64,000 nt of DNA from JAAFJM01 sp964529175 (GTDB taxonomy: Bacteria > Bacteroidota > Bacteroidia > UKL13-3), in NCBI GenBank assembly GCA_964529175.1, contig CAZGVO010000008.1, forward strand, positions 1 to 64,000, given 5' to 3'. Position numbers and translations under genes: made by a program. Under the pieces are notes generated by a model. That model saw nothing but the letters and a program-made list of their open reading frames with translations, did not search any database and had not been told where the DNA came from. Below, one piece after another: positions 1-7,710 of this stretch (position 1 is the first letter of the stretch; each line of letters opens with the position of its first letter).

Positions 1-87
1 TCCACTTGAGCAAAACATCTAAAAAATAGGAACTATTTTGTCTATTACTCCAAAAATTTTGGTAAAAAAAGAACTACTCTTTTAAAA

Positions 88-122
88 AAAATCCTGAGGC
101 GAAGGCTTCGGGATTTTTTTTA
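88..122 (+). terminator. Rho-independent terminator of an upstream gene outside the window
   Basis: A long stem pairs 88-100 with 105-117 around a GAAG loop, using G-U pairs in the inner part, and a T tract follows. The A-rich 5' arm mirrors the T tract, so it may work in both directions. No gene lies between the window edge and this hairpin, so it most likely ends a transcript that enters from the left. Confidence 0.65.
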
Positions 123-143
123 AAGTATTGTTTAGCTATTTTT

Positions 144-249
144 GTGGTGGTTATCTGCGGAAAACCACCACTAAGGCTTTTAATCTGCGCAAGGTTAAAA
201 GCCTTTTTTATTTAAAAAACCTTAGTCCTTGCTCGCAGCGTTAGGTTTT
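144..249 (+). other. Three consecutive hairpins with related loops
   Basis: Three stems follow one another: 144-152 with 163-171 (GTGGTGGTT arm), 173-183 with 195-205 (AAGGCTTTTAA arm, perfect, followed by a T tract) and 216-222 with 243-249 (AAAACCT arm). The first two loops both contain TCTGCG. The third loop contains CGCAG, which is complementary to CTGCG. The middle hairpin has the form of a terminator. This could be a structured leader or small RNA, or simply stacked terminators. No known RNA family is recognised. Confidence 0.45.
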
Positions 250-263
250 AGACTATGGAAAGT

Positions 264-289
264 GAAGCAAAGGCTTCGGGAATTTTTTT
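264..289 (+). terminator. Terminator-like hairpin
   Basis: GAAGC at 264-268 pairs with GCTTC at 273-277, and a T tract follows. It repeats the core of the hairpin at 88-122 (same GAAG-C...GGCTTCGGGA context), so the segment between is bracketed by two related terminators. Confidence 0.4.
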
Positions 290-337
290 GTTAATAATTA
301 ATTTTAATAAATTAATTCAAACTATTCAATAAAATAA

Positions 338-345
338 TAAGTTTG
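338..345 (+). promoter_or_regulatory. Possible -7 element (TAAGTTTG) of the restriction-modification gene
   Basis: TAAGTTTG fits the Bacteroidota TAnnTTTG -7 box and lies 22 bp before the ATG at 368. I see no TTTG or TTG at the expected -33 distance, so support is weak. Confidence 0.3.
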
Positions 346-367
346 AAATTGTTAGAAAACAAATAGA

Positions 368-3300
368 ATGAATAAAGAAACCCATATTCAAAATTATTTT
401 AAAACAGTTAAAGCTGCTTCAAATGAACTTTCTAAAAAGGAAGCTTTTAAAGATTTATTGAATAGAATATATGCCAATGAGGAATCTTATACAAAACTGA
501 TTGATAGAATGACTTTGGGTTCTGAAAAAGCCATTTTTAATATTCCAAAAGGTGGTAAAAATAAAACTGGCAGGGCTGACACAAAATACAATCAAGTAAT
601 TATAGAATTTGAAAAAGACTTACGTAAAACTGGCGAACATGCCAAAGAACAATTAGCTGAATACTTTTTTGGAACTTATAAAAGTGGTGGCGATTATAAC
701 TTAACACTTATAACAACAGATTGTATTACTTGGAAAATATTTGTACCTAGTTTTGAAACCTTTGAAAATATTAATTCCATTAAGCTGAGTGAAGTAAAAC
801 TAGAAGAGTTAAAGGGCGGAACTTTTGTGCTAAATGAACATAATGGCAATGATTTCTTTTATTTTATTGACCGTTATTTATTTAAAACAGAAGCACAAAA
901 AGCTACTTTAGAATATATTGAACAAGATTTTGGTTTGCAATCTGCTGTATTTATAAACTCATTTAAACAGTTAAAAGAACATTTTAATGATGTGAAAAAA
1001 TATGGTGAAGTACAAGTAAGCTTTGAACAATGGCGTAAGTTTTTATATATAGCTTATGGTATTGAAGAATTACCAGAAAACATATTTTTAGTACATACCT
1101 ATTTAAGTGTTTTTGCCAAAATGCTTGCCTATACAGTACTTACAGATGATGATTTTATAGATGACCAAGAGTTGGAGCAAATTATTAATGGAAGCATTTT
1201 TGAAAATTTGAATGTAAAAAATTTAACTGACAATGACTTTTTCCATTGGGTAAAATCTGAAAGAAGTTTTAGAGAATTGAAATCTGCTTTTAGGCAAATT
1301 GCCCTCGAGTTAAGTAATTATAGTTTTAAAAATGTTGATGAAGATGTATTGAAAGGCGTTTATCAAAACTTAATTGATTTAGATACTAGGCATGCTTTGG
1401 GTGAATACTATACTCCTGATTGGCTTTGTGAAATGGTGGTAAGAGAAATGCCAATAAAAGCCAATAGTAAAACCTTAGACCCAAGTTGTGGTAGCGGGTC
1501 GTTTTTAAGAACAGTAATTGATAAACTTAAAAATGAAAATAAAACAATAACAGCAAATGAATTAGCAAATAATGTTTATGGTATAGATATTCATCCATTA
1601 AGTGTGCAAATAGCCAAAACCACATTGCTGGTGGCTATTGGAAAAGATTTGATTCGAAAATCGAAAAAACCAGTTAGTTTAAACGTATTCTTATCAAATA
1701 CTATATTAATTCCTGATGGCGTAAAAAATTTGTTTGGTGGTGATTTTACCTTAACTATTGATAGAGAAAAATATAAACTAAATACCCAAGTTTTAGAAGA
1801 TGATAAATTATTTGATGAAGCCTTAAATGTGGCTGATGCTTTGGCTGAATTAACTTTAGGCAAAAAGGCTGTCGACCAAACAACTTTCATTAATAATTTA
1901 AAGAAAAGTTATCCTTATTCACCAATTCCTGTATTAAGCGACAGCTTGTATAAAATATATTTGGGTTTGAAAAGAACCAAAGAAAGTGGGCGAGATAGTA
2001 TTTGGAAGTTTATACTTCAAAATATGTACAAACCTTATTTTTTAAAAGAACGATTTGATTTCATAGTTGGCAATCCGCCTTGGTTTACTTGGAGTAGCGT
2101 TAAAAAAGAAGATTATCAAGATGAGTTAAAAACACTAGCAGAAAGCTACCAAGTAATGCCTGAACGGAAAGCCAATTTTCCACACTTGGAAATAGCGGCC
2201 ATTTTTTTAGCACATTGCAGCAATTATTTTTTAAAAGAAAATGGTCAATTGGCTTTTGTGTTACCAAGGAGTTTTATGAGTGCTGACCAACATGAAAATA
2301 CACGTAATGGAAAAGCCAAAGGATTTACCTTAACACAAATTTGGGATTTGGATGCTGTTACTAATTTATTTAGAGTGCCTAGTTGTGTTTTATTTTCTGA
2401 AAAGAAATTAAAAACTTCAATAAGCCAATACCACAAAGGTATAAATGGAATAAGTTTTAAGGGGCGAATAAAAAAACACAATTGTAGCATAAAAGAAGTG
2501 GAAGATGCTGGAGTATTAACCCAAACGGAAAATACATTTTACTATACTACTTTAGGTAAAAGCAGTGCTTTTAGTGTTACTAAGCAATCAAAAAAAGGAA
2601 GCCAAAATAAGACGAGTTATTATAAAACTTCATTTAAGCAAGGAGCTACTTTAGTGCCTCGAAATTTTTATTTTGTAGAGTTAACACAAGAAGAACCTGA
2701 AGATTGGGACGATAGGTTGATAAATGTAAAAACCAGTACCGAAAGCATGAAACAAGCCAAAAAACCTTGGAATGAAATAGACATGCACGGACAAATAGAT
2801 AGCCAATATTTTTTTAGAACGGCTATTTCTAAAAATGTTTTGCCTTTTGTACTTTATAATCCTGAATTGGTAGTATTGCCTATAAAAATAAACCAAGAAA
2901 ACAAACAAATAACCATGCAAACGCATGAGGAAATTTTAAGAGAGGGTTATAATAGAACTGCTTTATGGTTTAGGAATGTTGAGAATATCTGGGATATTCA
3001 AAAGACTGAAAAGTCTAAAAAAATGAGTGCCAATGATAGAATTAATTTTCAGAGAGGCATTACTGAGCAAGATTTAAACAAAAAATACTTAGTACTTTAT
3101 ACTTCAAGTGCAAAAAATGCGAATAGTTGTGTGGTAAATCGAGAAGATTATAGCCTAAATTTCATTGCAGATCACAAAGTTTATGTTCTTTTTACTGATA
3201 ATTCAAATGAAGCATTTTATATATCTTCAATTTTAAATTCAAATATTACCAACGAAATAATTAAAGATTTTCAAAGTAGAGGATTATTTGGCGAAAGAGA

Positions 3301-3541
3301 CGTGCATAAAACTATTTTAAACGTTCCATTTCCAATTTTTGATAAAACTAATAAAGCACATATTGATTTGGCTTTATTATCTGAAAACTGCCACACCAAA
3401 GCTGCACAATGGATGAAAGAAAATAATATTCCAGATAACTTAGACCCAATAAAGTTAGGCAAAGTTCGAGTTCAAATAAAAGATTATTTGAATGAGGAAA
3501 TGAAAAAGATAGATAAGTTGGTGAAGGGGATAATTAAATGA
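368..3541 (+). CDS. Single-chain restriction-modification enzyme (type IIG-like, N6-adenine methyltransferase)
   Basis: This 1057-residue protein combines cutting, methylation and DNA recognition in one chain. The N-terminal part (about 1-130) has a PD-(D/E)XK-like nuclease core with D71 followed by E80, E82 and K83 (VIIEFEKD). A helical linker follows. The methyltransferase has the GEYYTP motif near residue 345, the SAM-binding motif I LDPSCGSGSFL starting at L370, the following VYGIDIHPLS strand, and the adenine catalytic motif NPPW at 569-572. The C-terminal part (about 650-1057) should be the target recognition domain. Length and order match type IIG / Eco57I-like enzymes, which need no separate specificity subunit, and none is encoded nearby. 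Downstream genes follow on the same strand 38 bp later. Target sequence and cleavage activity cannot be read from the sequence. Confidence 0.88.
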   Translation: MNKETHIQNYFKTVKAASNELSKKEAFKDLLNRIYANEESYTKLIDRMTLGSEKAIFNIPKGGKNKTGRADTKYNQVIIEFEKDLRKTGEHAKEQLAEYFFGTYKSGGDYNLTLITTDCITWKIFVPSFETFENINSIKLSEVKLEELKGGTFVLNEHNGNDFFYFIDRYLFKTEAQKATLEYIEQDFGLQSAVFINSFKQLKEHFNDVKKYGEVQVSFEQWRKFLYIAYGIEELPENIFLVHTYLSVFAKMLAYTVLTDDDFIDDQELEQIINGSIFENLNVKNLTDNDFFHWVKSERSFRELKSAFRQIALELSNYSFKNVDEDVLKGVYQNLIDLDTRHALGEYYTPDWLCEMVVREMPIKANSKTLDPSCGSGSFLRTVIDKLKNENKTITANELANNVYGIDIHPLSVQIAKTTLLVAIGKDLIRKSKKPVSLNVFLSNTILIPDGVKNLFGGDFTLTIDREKYKLNTQVLEDDKLFDEALNVADALAELTLGKKAVDQTTFINNLKKSYPYSPIPVLSDSLYKIYLGLKRTKESGRDSIWKFILQNMYKPYFLKERFDFIVGNPPWFTWSSVKKEDYQDELKTLAESYQVMPERKANFPHLEIAAIFLAHCSNYFLKENGQLAFVLPRSFMSADQHENTRNGKAKGFTLTQIWDLDAVTNLFRVPSCVLFSEKKLKTSISQYHKGINGISFKGRIKKHNCSIKEVEDAGVLTQTENTFYYTTLGKSSAFSVTKQSKKGSQNKTSYYKTSFKQGATLVPRNFYFVELTQEEPEDWDDRLINVKTSTESMKQAKKPWNEIDMHGQIDSQYFFRTAISKNVLPFVLYNPELVVLPIKINQENKQITMQTHEEILREGYNRTALWFRNVENIWDIQKTEKSKKMSANDRINFQRGITEQDLNKKYLVLYTSSAKNANSCVVNREDYSLNFIADHKVYVLFTDNSNEAFYISSILNSNITNEIIKDFQSRGLFGERDVHKTILNVPFPIFDKTNKAHIDLALLSENCHTKAAQWMKENNIPDNLDPIKLGKVRVQIKDYLNEEMKKIDKLVKGIIK

Positions 3542-3579
3542 TGGGTTTAAATGGATTTATAAATTTTATTTATTGAGAT

Positions 3580-4578
3580 ATGGAAAAGAAAAAACGTGAT
3601 CTGATAGAAGAAATAAAGTCAATTAAATCTCGTTCAGAGTTTAATTCAAGATACGATTATAGCTCTAGACTCAACGATATTGAAAGTGCATTGGAAGAGT
3701 TTTTACACTATAATGGAACTTACTCAAATGAAATACTGAAGTACATTCCCATTTCAACAATTGCTTGTTTTGAAGCATTTTTTAGATCTACTGTAAGAGA
3801 AATTGTAGATTTTGGAAAACCTTATAGTGAAAATGTAATAAATTTCAACAATGCTAAAAATATTAGATTGGATTTTGAAACTGTTTCGGCAATACAAGCT
3901 AAGTCACTTACTGTTGGAGAACTTGTAGCTCATACTCTCCCATATAATAATTACGAAGATATTTCTTTCAATCTAAAAACTTTACTTGGAAAAGATTTTA
4001 CAAATGAATTGAAATTATACAAAAACAAATCAAGATTTACCTTGCCAGATGATTTAACAATTGATTTCAAAAAAAAATCAGCTGAGATATTTAAAAGTGT
4101 AAAAAGAACATATGAATTGAGACATATATTTTGCCATGAATTTGCAACTAATCTAATTATTGATAAAGACGAGATTCTAACAAATTTCGAAAATTGTAAA
4201 ATATTCATTGAACATGTTAATAATTTCATATGGCACGAACTTTATCCAAATGCACCAGAAACACAATTTGAAATGACCGCTCAAGTTCAGTCAGATTTAG
4301 AACTGAAAGAAAAAAAATTAAGTCAGTTAATAAATCTAATAAAAGCATCAGTTAAAAATGAAGATTTTTATATGCATCGGTTTGATGAAAAATTATTTGA
4401 CAAGTGTATGAAAAGTTGGGAAGTATATAAAAAACTGCATGCTGAATATAGTGCAGATTATGTCAAAGGTGGAAGTATGTATCCTCATTTATATGCATCA
4501 GATATGATAAATATAACTGAAGAAAAAATTCAAAGCCTTGAAAACGAATTTGAGTACTTGCTAAGAAAAATAAAATAG
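3580..4578 (+). CDS. HEPN-like protein with LprI-like C-terminal domain
   Basis: This 332-residue cytoplasmic protein has no signal peptide. The N-terminal two thirds are helical. The segment ISTIACFEAFFRSTVRE (about 58-74) looks like the first core helix of a HEPN domain, and R181-HIFC-H186 gives the R-x4-H motif typical of HEPN ribonucleases. The last 80 residues (about 255-332) resemble the LprI/DUF1311 family: KSWEVYK, then KGGSMYPHLYAS, then ITEEKIQSLE. LprI domains are normally secreted and disulfide-bonded, but the equivalent cysteines are mostly missing here. The gene sits between a restriction-modification gene and a second HEPN-like gene, so an RNase effector or toxin role is plausible. 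That role is inferred from motifs and context only. Confidence 0.5.
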   Translation: MEKKKRDLIEEIKSIKSRSEFNSRYDYSSRLNDIESALEEFLHYNGTYSNEILKYIPISTIACFEAFFRSTVREIVDFGKPYSENVINFNNAKNIRLDFETVSAIQAKSLTVGELVAHTLPYNNYEDISFNLKTLLGKDFTNELKLYKNKSRFTLPDDLTIDFKKKSAEIFKSVKRTYELRHIFCHEFATNLIIDKDEILTNFENCKIFIEHVNNFIWHELYPNAPETQFEMTAQVQSDLELKEKKLSQLINLIKASVKNEDFYMHRFDEKLFDKCMKSWEVYKKLHAEYSADYVKGGSMYPHLYASDMINITEEKIQSLENEFEYLLRKIK

Positions 4579-4643
4579 ATTTGTTAAATAAAAACCGCCA
4601 AATATTAGAGCAAAAAAATGATGGTGTGATAATTAAAACTAAA

Positions 4644-5303
4644 ATGGAAAATCAACTTTCTTCAATCGAAAAAGAAATAGAAAAATTGGAGCAACACTTA
4701 GATTTCTTGGAAAAAGTGGAACCATTACAAAACGAAATTAAAATAGTTAGTGACCAAATTTCTGCTGGAATTTCATTTGAAATTGAGAAGATAATTCAAG
4801 AAATAAATTTCACTTCTGTAATTAGCAATTTAGAGCTAAGTTACTTGAATAAACAAATTTTAGTAACTAAATCATTGAGAGAAAAGCAGTTTTTGATTAA
4901 ACTTGTTCACTTAAACATCTTTGAATTTTCAAATGCCTACAATAAAAAATTGAAGCTTTTAAAGACAATTATTCCTTCAAAAGAAAGCTATTCAATGGCA
5001 TTTAAACATATTAGTAAACATTTAGCCGTTTTAAGAAATCGTCATTCGTTTGACAACAATATGAAATTTATACGGAACAATATGGCAGCTCATAAAGAAT
5101 TGACTTTGAATGAATATATCAAAAAAAATACTTTACTAAACGAAGCCGAATGTCTTCCAATGATATCAGACTTTAAGCATTTTCACTCTTTGTTATTCAT
5201 GTTTATTTCATTTTTACTAGAAAGCCATTATGAAGGGATTTCAGAGAACTTTGATGTAGAAGCCACTTTTAAAAAATTATCTGACTTTAGGGACAATATT
5301 TGA
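4644..5303 (+). CDS. Putative HEPN-like helical protein
   Basis: I choose the ATG at 4644, giving 219 residues. The same frame is open back to a TTG at 4581, directly after the stop of the previous gene, which would add 21 residues. The protein is almost entirely helical, with a coiled-coil-like start (about 1-40). It has R144-NNMAA-H150, an R-x5-H motif in a context (FIRNNMAAHKE) like that of HEPN domains such as AbiU2-like or Cthe_2314-like proteins. It is probably co-transcribed with the preceding HEPN/LprI-like gene. It could be its partner or antitoxin, or a second RNase. No firm family assignment is possible by eye. Confidence 0.45.
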   Translation: MENQLSSIEKEIEKLEQHLDFLEKVEPLQNEIKIVSDQISAGISFEIEKIIQEINFTSVISNLELSYLNKQILVTKSLREKQFLIKLVHLNIFEFSNAYNKKLKLLKTIIPSKESYSMAFKHISKHLAVLRNRHSFDNNMKFIRNNMAAHKELTLNEYIKKNTLLNEAECLPMISDFKHFHSLLFMFISFLLESHYEGISENFDVEATFKKLSDFRDNI

Positions 5304-5542
5304 AGTAAGATATAAAATTAAACGCATGAAAAAAGTAAGAGAAGCAATTATCTCAATTATAAAAACTAGTAAAGAGAAAGCTTTCAAAAAATAAAAAGCT
5401 CATTTGATGATTTATAGTGAAAATAATTATATTCGTTAAAGATATAATACGATAACTATTACTTTTAGCCAACACAAATAAGAAGTATTTGTAAGGCACT
5501 AGTTCATTTAAACAATTATTCAACAATTATAAACATACAATT

Positions 5543-5902
5543 ATGGTAAATAAAAAAAAATCAATTTGGTTAAGTTTTGACTTTGGTTTAAAAGGAAACT
5601 ATTCTGAATTATTTACTTTCTTAGATAACCACAAAGCAATTGATTGTGGAAACGGACTTGCATACTTTGTTTATGACAATGATGAAATGATGAACACAGA
5701 AGACTTAATCTCGAAATTAAAAAACGAGTTGGAGGATTTTGTAAAACCTTCATCTTCTGACCGAATTTATGTCATATGGAGAGATGAAGATAGGCCAAAA
5801 TCTACTGTAAAAGGGAAATTTTTGTTTGGAGACAGAAAGACGCCTATTTGGAATGGGTATTCAACAAAAGGAATTGGTAGACAAGAAGACGAAGCAATTT
5901 AA
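5543..5902 (+). CDS. Hypothetical protein, presumed antitoxin of the PIN toxin
   Basis: The product is a small acidic cytoplasmic protein of 119 residues. I recognise no ribbon-helix-helix, AbrB, Phd or HTH motif. It looks like a compact alpha/beta fold with a strand-rich start (SIWLSFDFGLKG) and a conserved-looking RIYVIWRDED segment. Its stop codon lies 2 bp before the start of the PIN-domain gene. That tight coupling is typical of an antitoxin before its toxin, and it is the only basis for the role given. Confidence 0.5.
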   Translation: MVNKKKSIWLSFDFGLKGNYSELFTFLDNHKAIDCGNGLAYFVYDNDEMMNTEDLISKLKNELEDFVKPSSSDRIYVIWRDEDRPKSTVKGKFLFGDRKTPIWNGYSTKGIGRQEDEAI

Positions 5903-5904
5903 AT

Positions 5905-6336
5905 ATGGCGAAAGCAAATATTTTGGTTGATAGTTGTTTTTGGATAGCTCTATATTCCCCTGAAGAAGCAGAAAGACATCAACGCGCATTAAAAATTATT
6001 GACGATATGGAAAATAATGAAGTTATAATTCCTTGGCCAACGCTTTATGAGTTCGTTAACACAAGACTTGCAAGACGTAAAGAAAACCTCTATGCGTTCG
6101 AACAATTTTTACTTAAACCTAATGTAAAGAAAATATCAGACGAAGAATACAAGAAACTTGCTTTACAAAATGTTTTTGAATTGAATAAAACTAGACATTC
6201 TTCAATTAGTTTGATTGACGAAGTAATAAGACAAATGATTTTAGATGGCAATTTGAAAATAGATTTTCTAATTACATTTAATAGGATTGATTTCGAATAC
6301 CCTTGTCAATTAGCCAATGTGGAGATATTAGATTAA
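5905..6336 (+). CDS. PIN-domain RNase, probable toxin
   Basis: This 143-residue protein has the acidic residues of a PIN domain: D9 in ILVDSCFWIAL, E49 in PTLYEF, D105 in SLIDEVIR and D129 (or N126) near LITFNRIDF. VapC-type PIN toxins are metal-dependent endoribonucleases, often of tRNA or rRNA, and are held inactive by an antitoxin encoded just upstream. The 119-residue gene 2 bp upstream fits that arrangement but belongs to no antitoxin family I know. The catalytic acids appear complete, so the toxin is probably active. Confidence 0.75.
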   Translation: MAKANILVDSCFWIALYSPEEAERHQRALKIIDDMENNEVIIPWPTLYEFVNTRLARRKENLYAFEQFLLKPNVKKISDEEYKKLALQNVFELNKTRHSSISLIDEVIRQMILDGNLKIDFLITFNRIDFEYPCQLANVEILD

Positions 6337-6388
6337 CTGTCGCTAAAAGTTGTGATTAGTCCAAAGTTGGTGTCCCACCAATCCTTCC

Positions 6389-6420
6389 ATAAAATAGATA
6401 AGTTTGTAAAAGGGAGATAT
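6389..6420 (+). repeat. Possible remnant of the restriction-modification gene 3' end
   Basis: The bases around 6393-6415 resemble the 3' end of the first gene near 3507-3530. Both contain a GATAAGTT core followed by GT and a GGG run, with about 15 of 18 bases matching, and both encode KIDKxVKG-like residues. If real, it means genes were inserted next to the original end of a related gene. The match is short and may be chance. Confidence 0.25.
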
Positions 6421-6458
6421 AATAATAGATAAGTAAAAGTAAATAAATACAAATTAAT

Positions 6459-6710
6459 ATGGCAGCAATTAAGTACAAAGATTTTTTAAAACAGTTCGAA
6501 GGGCTTGAAATCATCTATGGTTTTGAAAATGGTGTTTGTATGCTATTAGCAAGTAATCATCCATCTGTTAATACTTTAGTATTTAAAGGATATACTAGAG
6601 CAGAAATCGTTAAAATAGAGAATGATTATATTGTATTAAATTTAAGAAATGCATTGGCTGTTACTATTTCAATTAATATTGTGGTATTCAATTTAGCACC
6701 AGTGCAGTAA
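6459..6710 (+). CDS. Small hypothetical protein
   Basis: This 83-residue ORF starts MAAIKYKDFL and is not recognisable as any family. It appears to be strand-rich (VCMLLASNHP, IVKIENDYIVLNLRNALAVTISINIVVFNL) and has no signal peptide or clear membrane segment. Coding potential is supported by ordinary codon use, an ATG start and its position in line with flanking genes. It stands alone between the toxin pair and the CoiA-like gene, with over 100 bp on each side. No function is proposed. Confidence 0.45.
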   Translation: MAAIKYKDFLKQFEGLEIIYGFENGVCMLLASNHPSVNTLVFKGYTRAEIVKIENDYIVLNLRNALAVTISINIVVFNLAPVQ

Positions 6711-6829
6711 TTAAATTCTAAAAGATAAAAGTTATTTGGATGATTTGGATTTGTAAAAAACCATATTTGTAAAGTATGTAAAAAGCAAACTTATAATCAA
6801 TTTATTGCGCATTTATATAAACAAATAAG

Positions 6830-7573
6830 ATGGCCGACTTTTTAAATCCAATTGCTGAATTAGACGCTCCCGATTCTGGAAAAATAATTTTACCAAATCC
6901 AGCAGCTTACAACATAAAAGATAAACATAAATTCTTTTGTCCGGACTTTGACTGCAAAGATGAGGAAAGAATTCTGACCGTTAAAAAATCCAGTAAGGAC
7001 AATTATTTCTTCAGCCACAGACGTGGTTCCGGACACGATATTCAACCAGAGACGCTTCTTCACAAATTAGCTATCAAATGGTTTCTTATCCAAGACGAAT
7101 ATGAAATTCCATCTCTCAGCTTGACAGGAAAAAAATTAGTTAATCAGATTGTTCAACTTGACAAATCAAAAACTGAATGTGAATTCCGTAAGCTAAAGCG
7201 AATTATTCCAGACGTTAAATTAATAACTGACAATGGTTTTATTTTTGCAATAGAAATTGTTGTGACAAGTGATATAAATGATTCTAAATCAAAACTAATA
7301 GAGGAATTTAATCTGCCTACAATTAGAGTTGACTTGTCGGCATTTTACAATGCCAACAAAAAAAGTTGTCAAGTCGACTATGAATTTATTCAAAATAATT
7401 TGCCGACATTATTGACTGATATCAACTTAAAAAGTTGGGTAATTCTACCACAGTTTGAGTCAATCAATGATAAATTTGATTTCATTCAAATAAACACAAA
7501 CAAGGGATGCTTGCCAATTTTAGCAGGAATTGGATTTTTTTTGTTAATAAGAGCTCTGTGCAAATTTGCCTGA
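6830..7573 (+). CDS. CoiA-like nuclease protein with C-terminal membrane tail
   Basis: This 247-residue protein resembles competence CoiA-like nucleases. It has a histidine-containing block YFFSHRRGSGHD (H63, H69), a helix ETLLHKLAIKWFL, and then a restriction-endonuclease-like core with D128 in IIPDVK and E142 in FAIEIVVTSD. The usual lysine of E-x-K is replaced by valine, which is common in this group (E-x-V-x-T). Residues about 228-244 (LPILAGIGFFLLIRALC) form a hydrophobic segment that could anchor the C-terminus in the membrane. Its place in a defence island suggests DNA processing or restriction. The substrate is unknown. Confidence 0.55.
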   Translation: MADFLNPIAELDAPDSGKIILPNPAAYNIKDKHKFFCPDFDCKDEERILTVKKSSKDNYFFSHRRGSGHDIQPETLLHKLAIKWFLIQDEYEIPSLSLTGKKLVNQIVQLDKSKTECEFRKLKRIIPDVKLITDNGFIFAIEIVVTSDINDSKSKLIEEFNLPTIRVDLSAFYNANKKSCQVDYEFIQNNLPTLLTDINLKSWVILPQFESINDKFDFIQINTNKGCLPILAGIGFFLLIRALCKFA

Positions 7574-7599
7574 GGTTGGTTTTTTACCAGCTTTTTTTT
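7574..7599 (+). terminator. Rho-independent terminator
   Basis: GTTGGT at 7575-7580 pairs with ACCAGC at 7586-7591 (one G-U pair) around a short T loop, followed by eight T. It lies directly after the stop of the CoiA-like gene. Confidence 0.6.
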
Positions 7600-7710
7600 C
7601 TAACACGTTTTATGCAAAACTTCACACCATTACTTGCTTAATTTTTTTCTTTGATTTTTATACTTTTATCCTCATGTTTACATCCACTTAGTGAATAGTT
7701 TTTACTAACT

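Noticed and set aside
5326..5394. Short open frame of 22 codons (MKKVREAIISII...)
   Set aside because: It is too short and has no supporting feature. Codon content is not distinguishable from A/T-rich intergenic DNA.
6337..6458. Direct insertion boundary marked by the restriction-modification gene remnant
   Set aside because: The similarity at 6389-6420 is too short to prove duplication. It is listed only as a low-confidence repeat.
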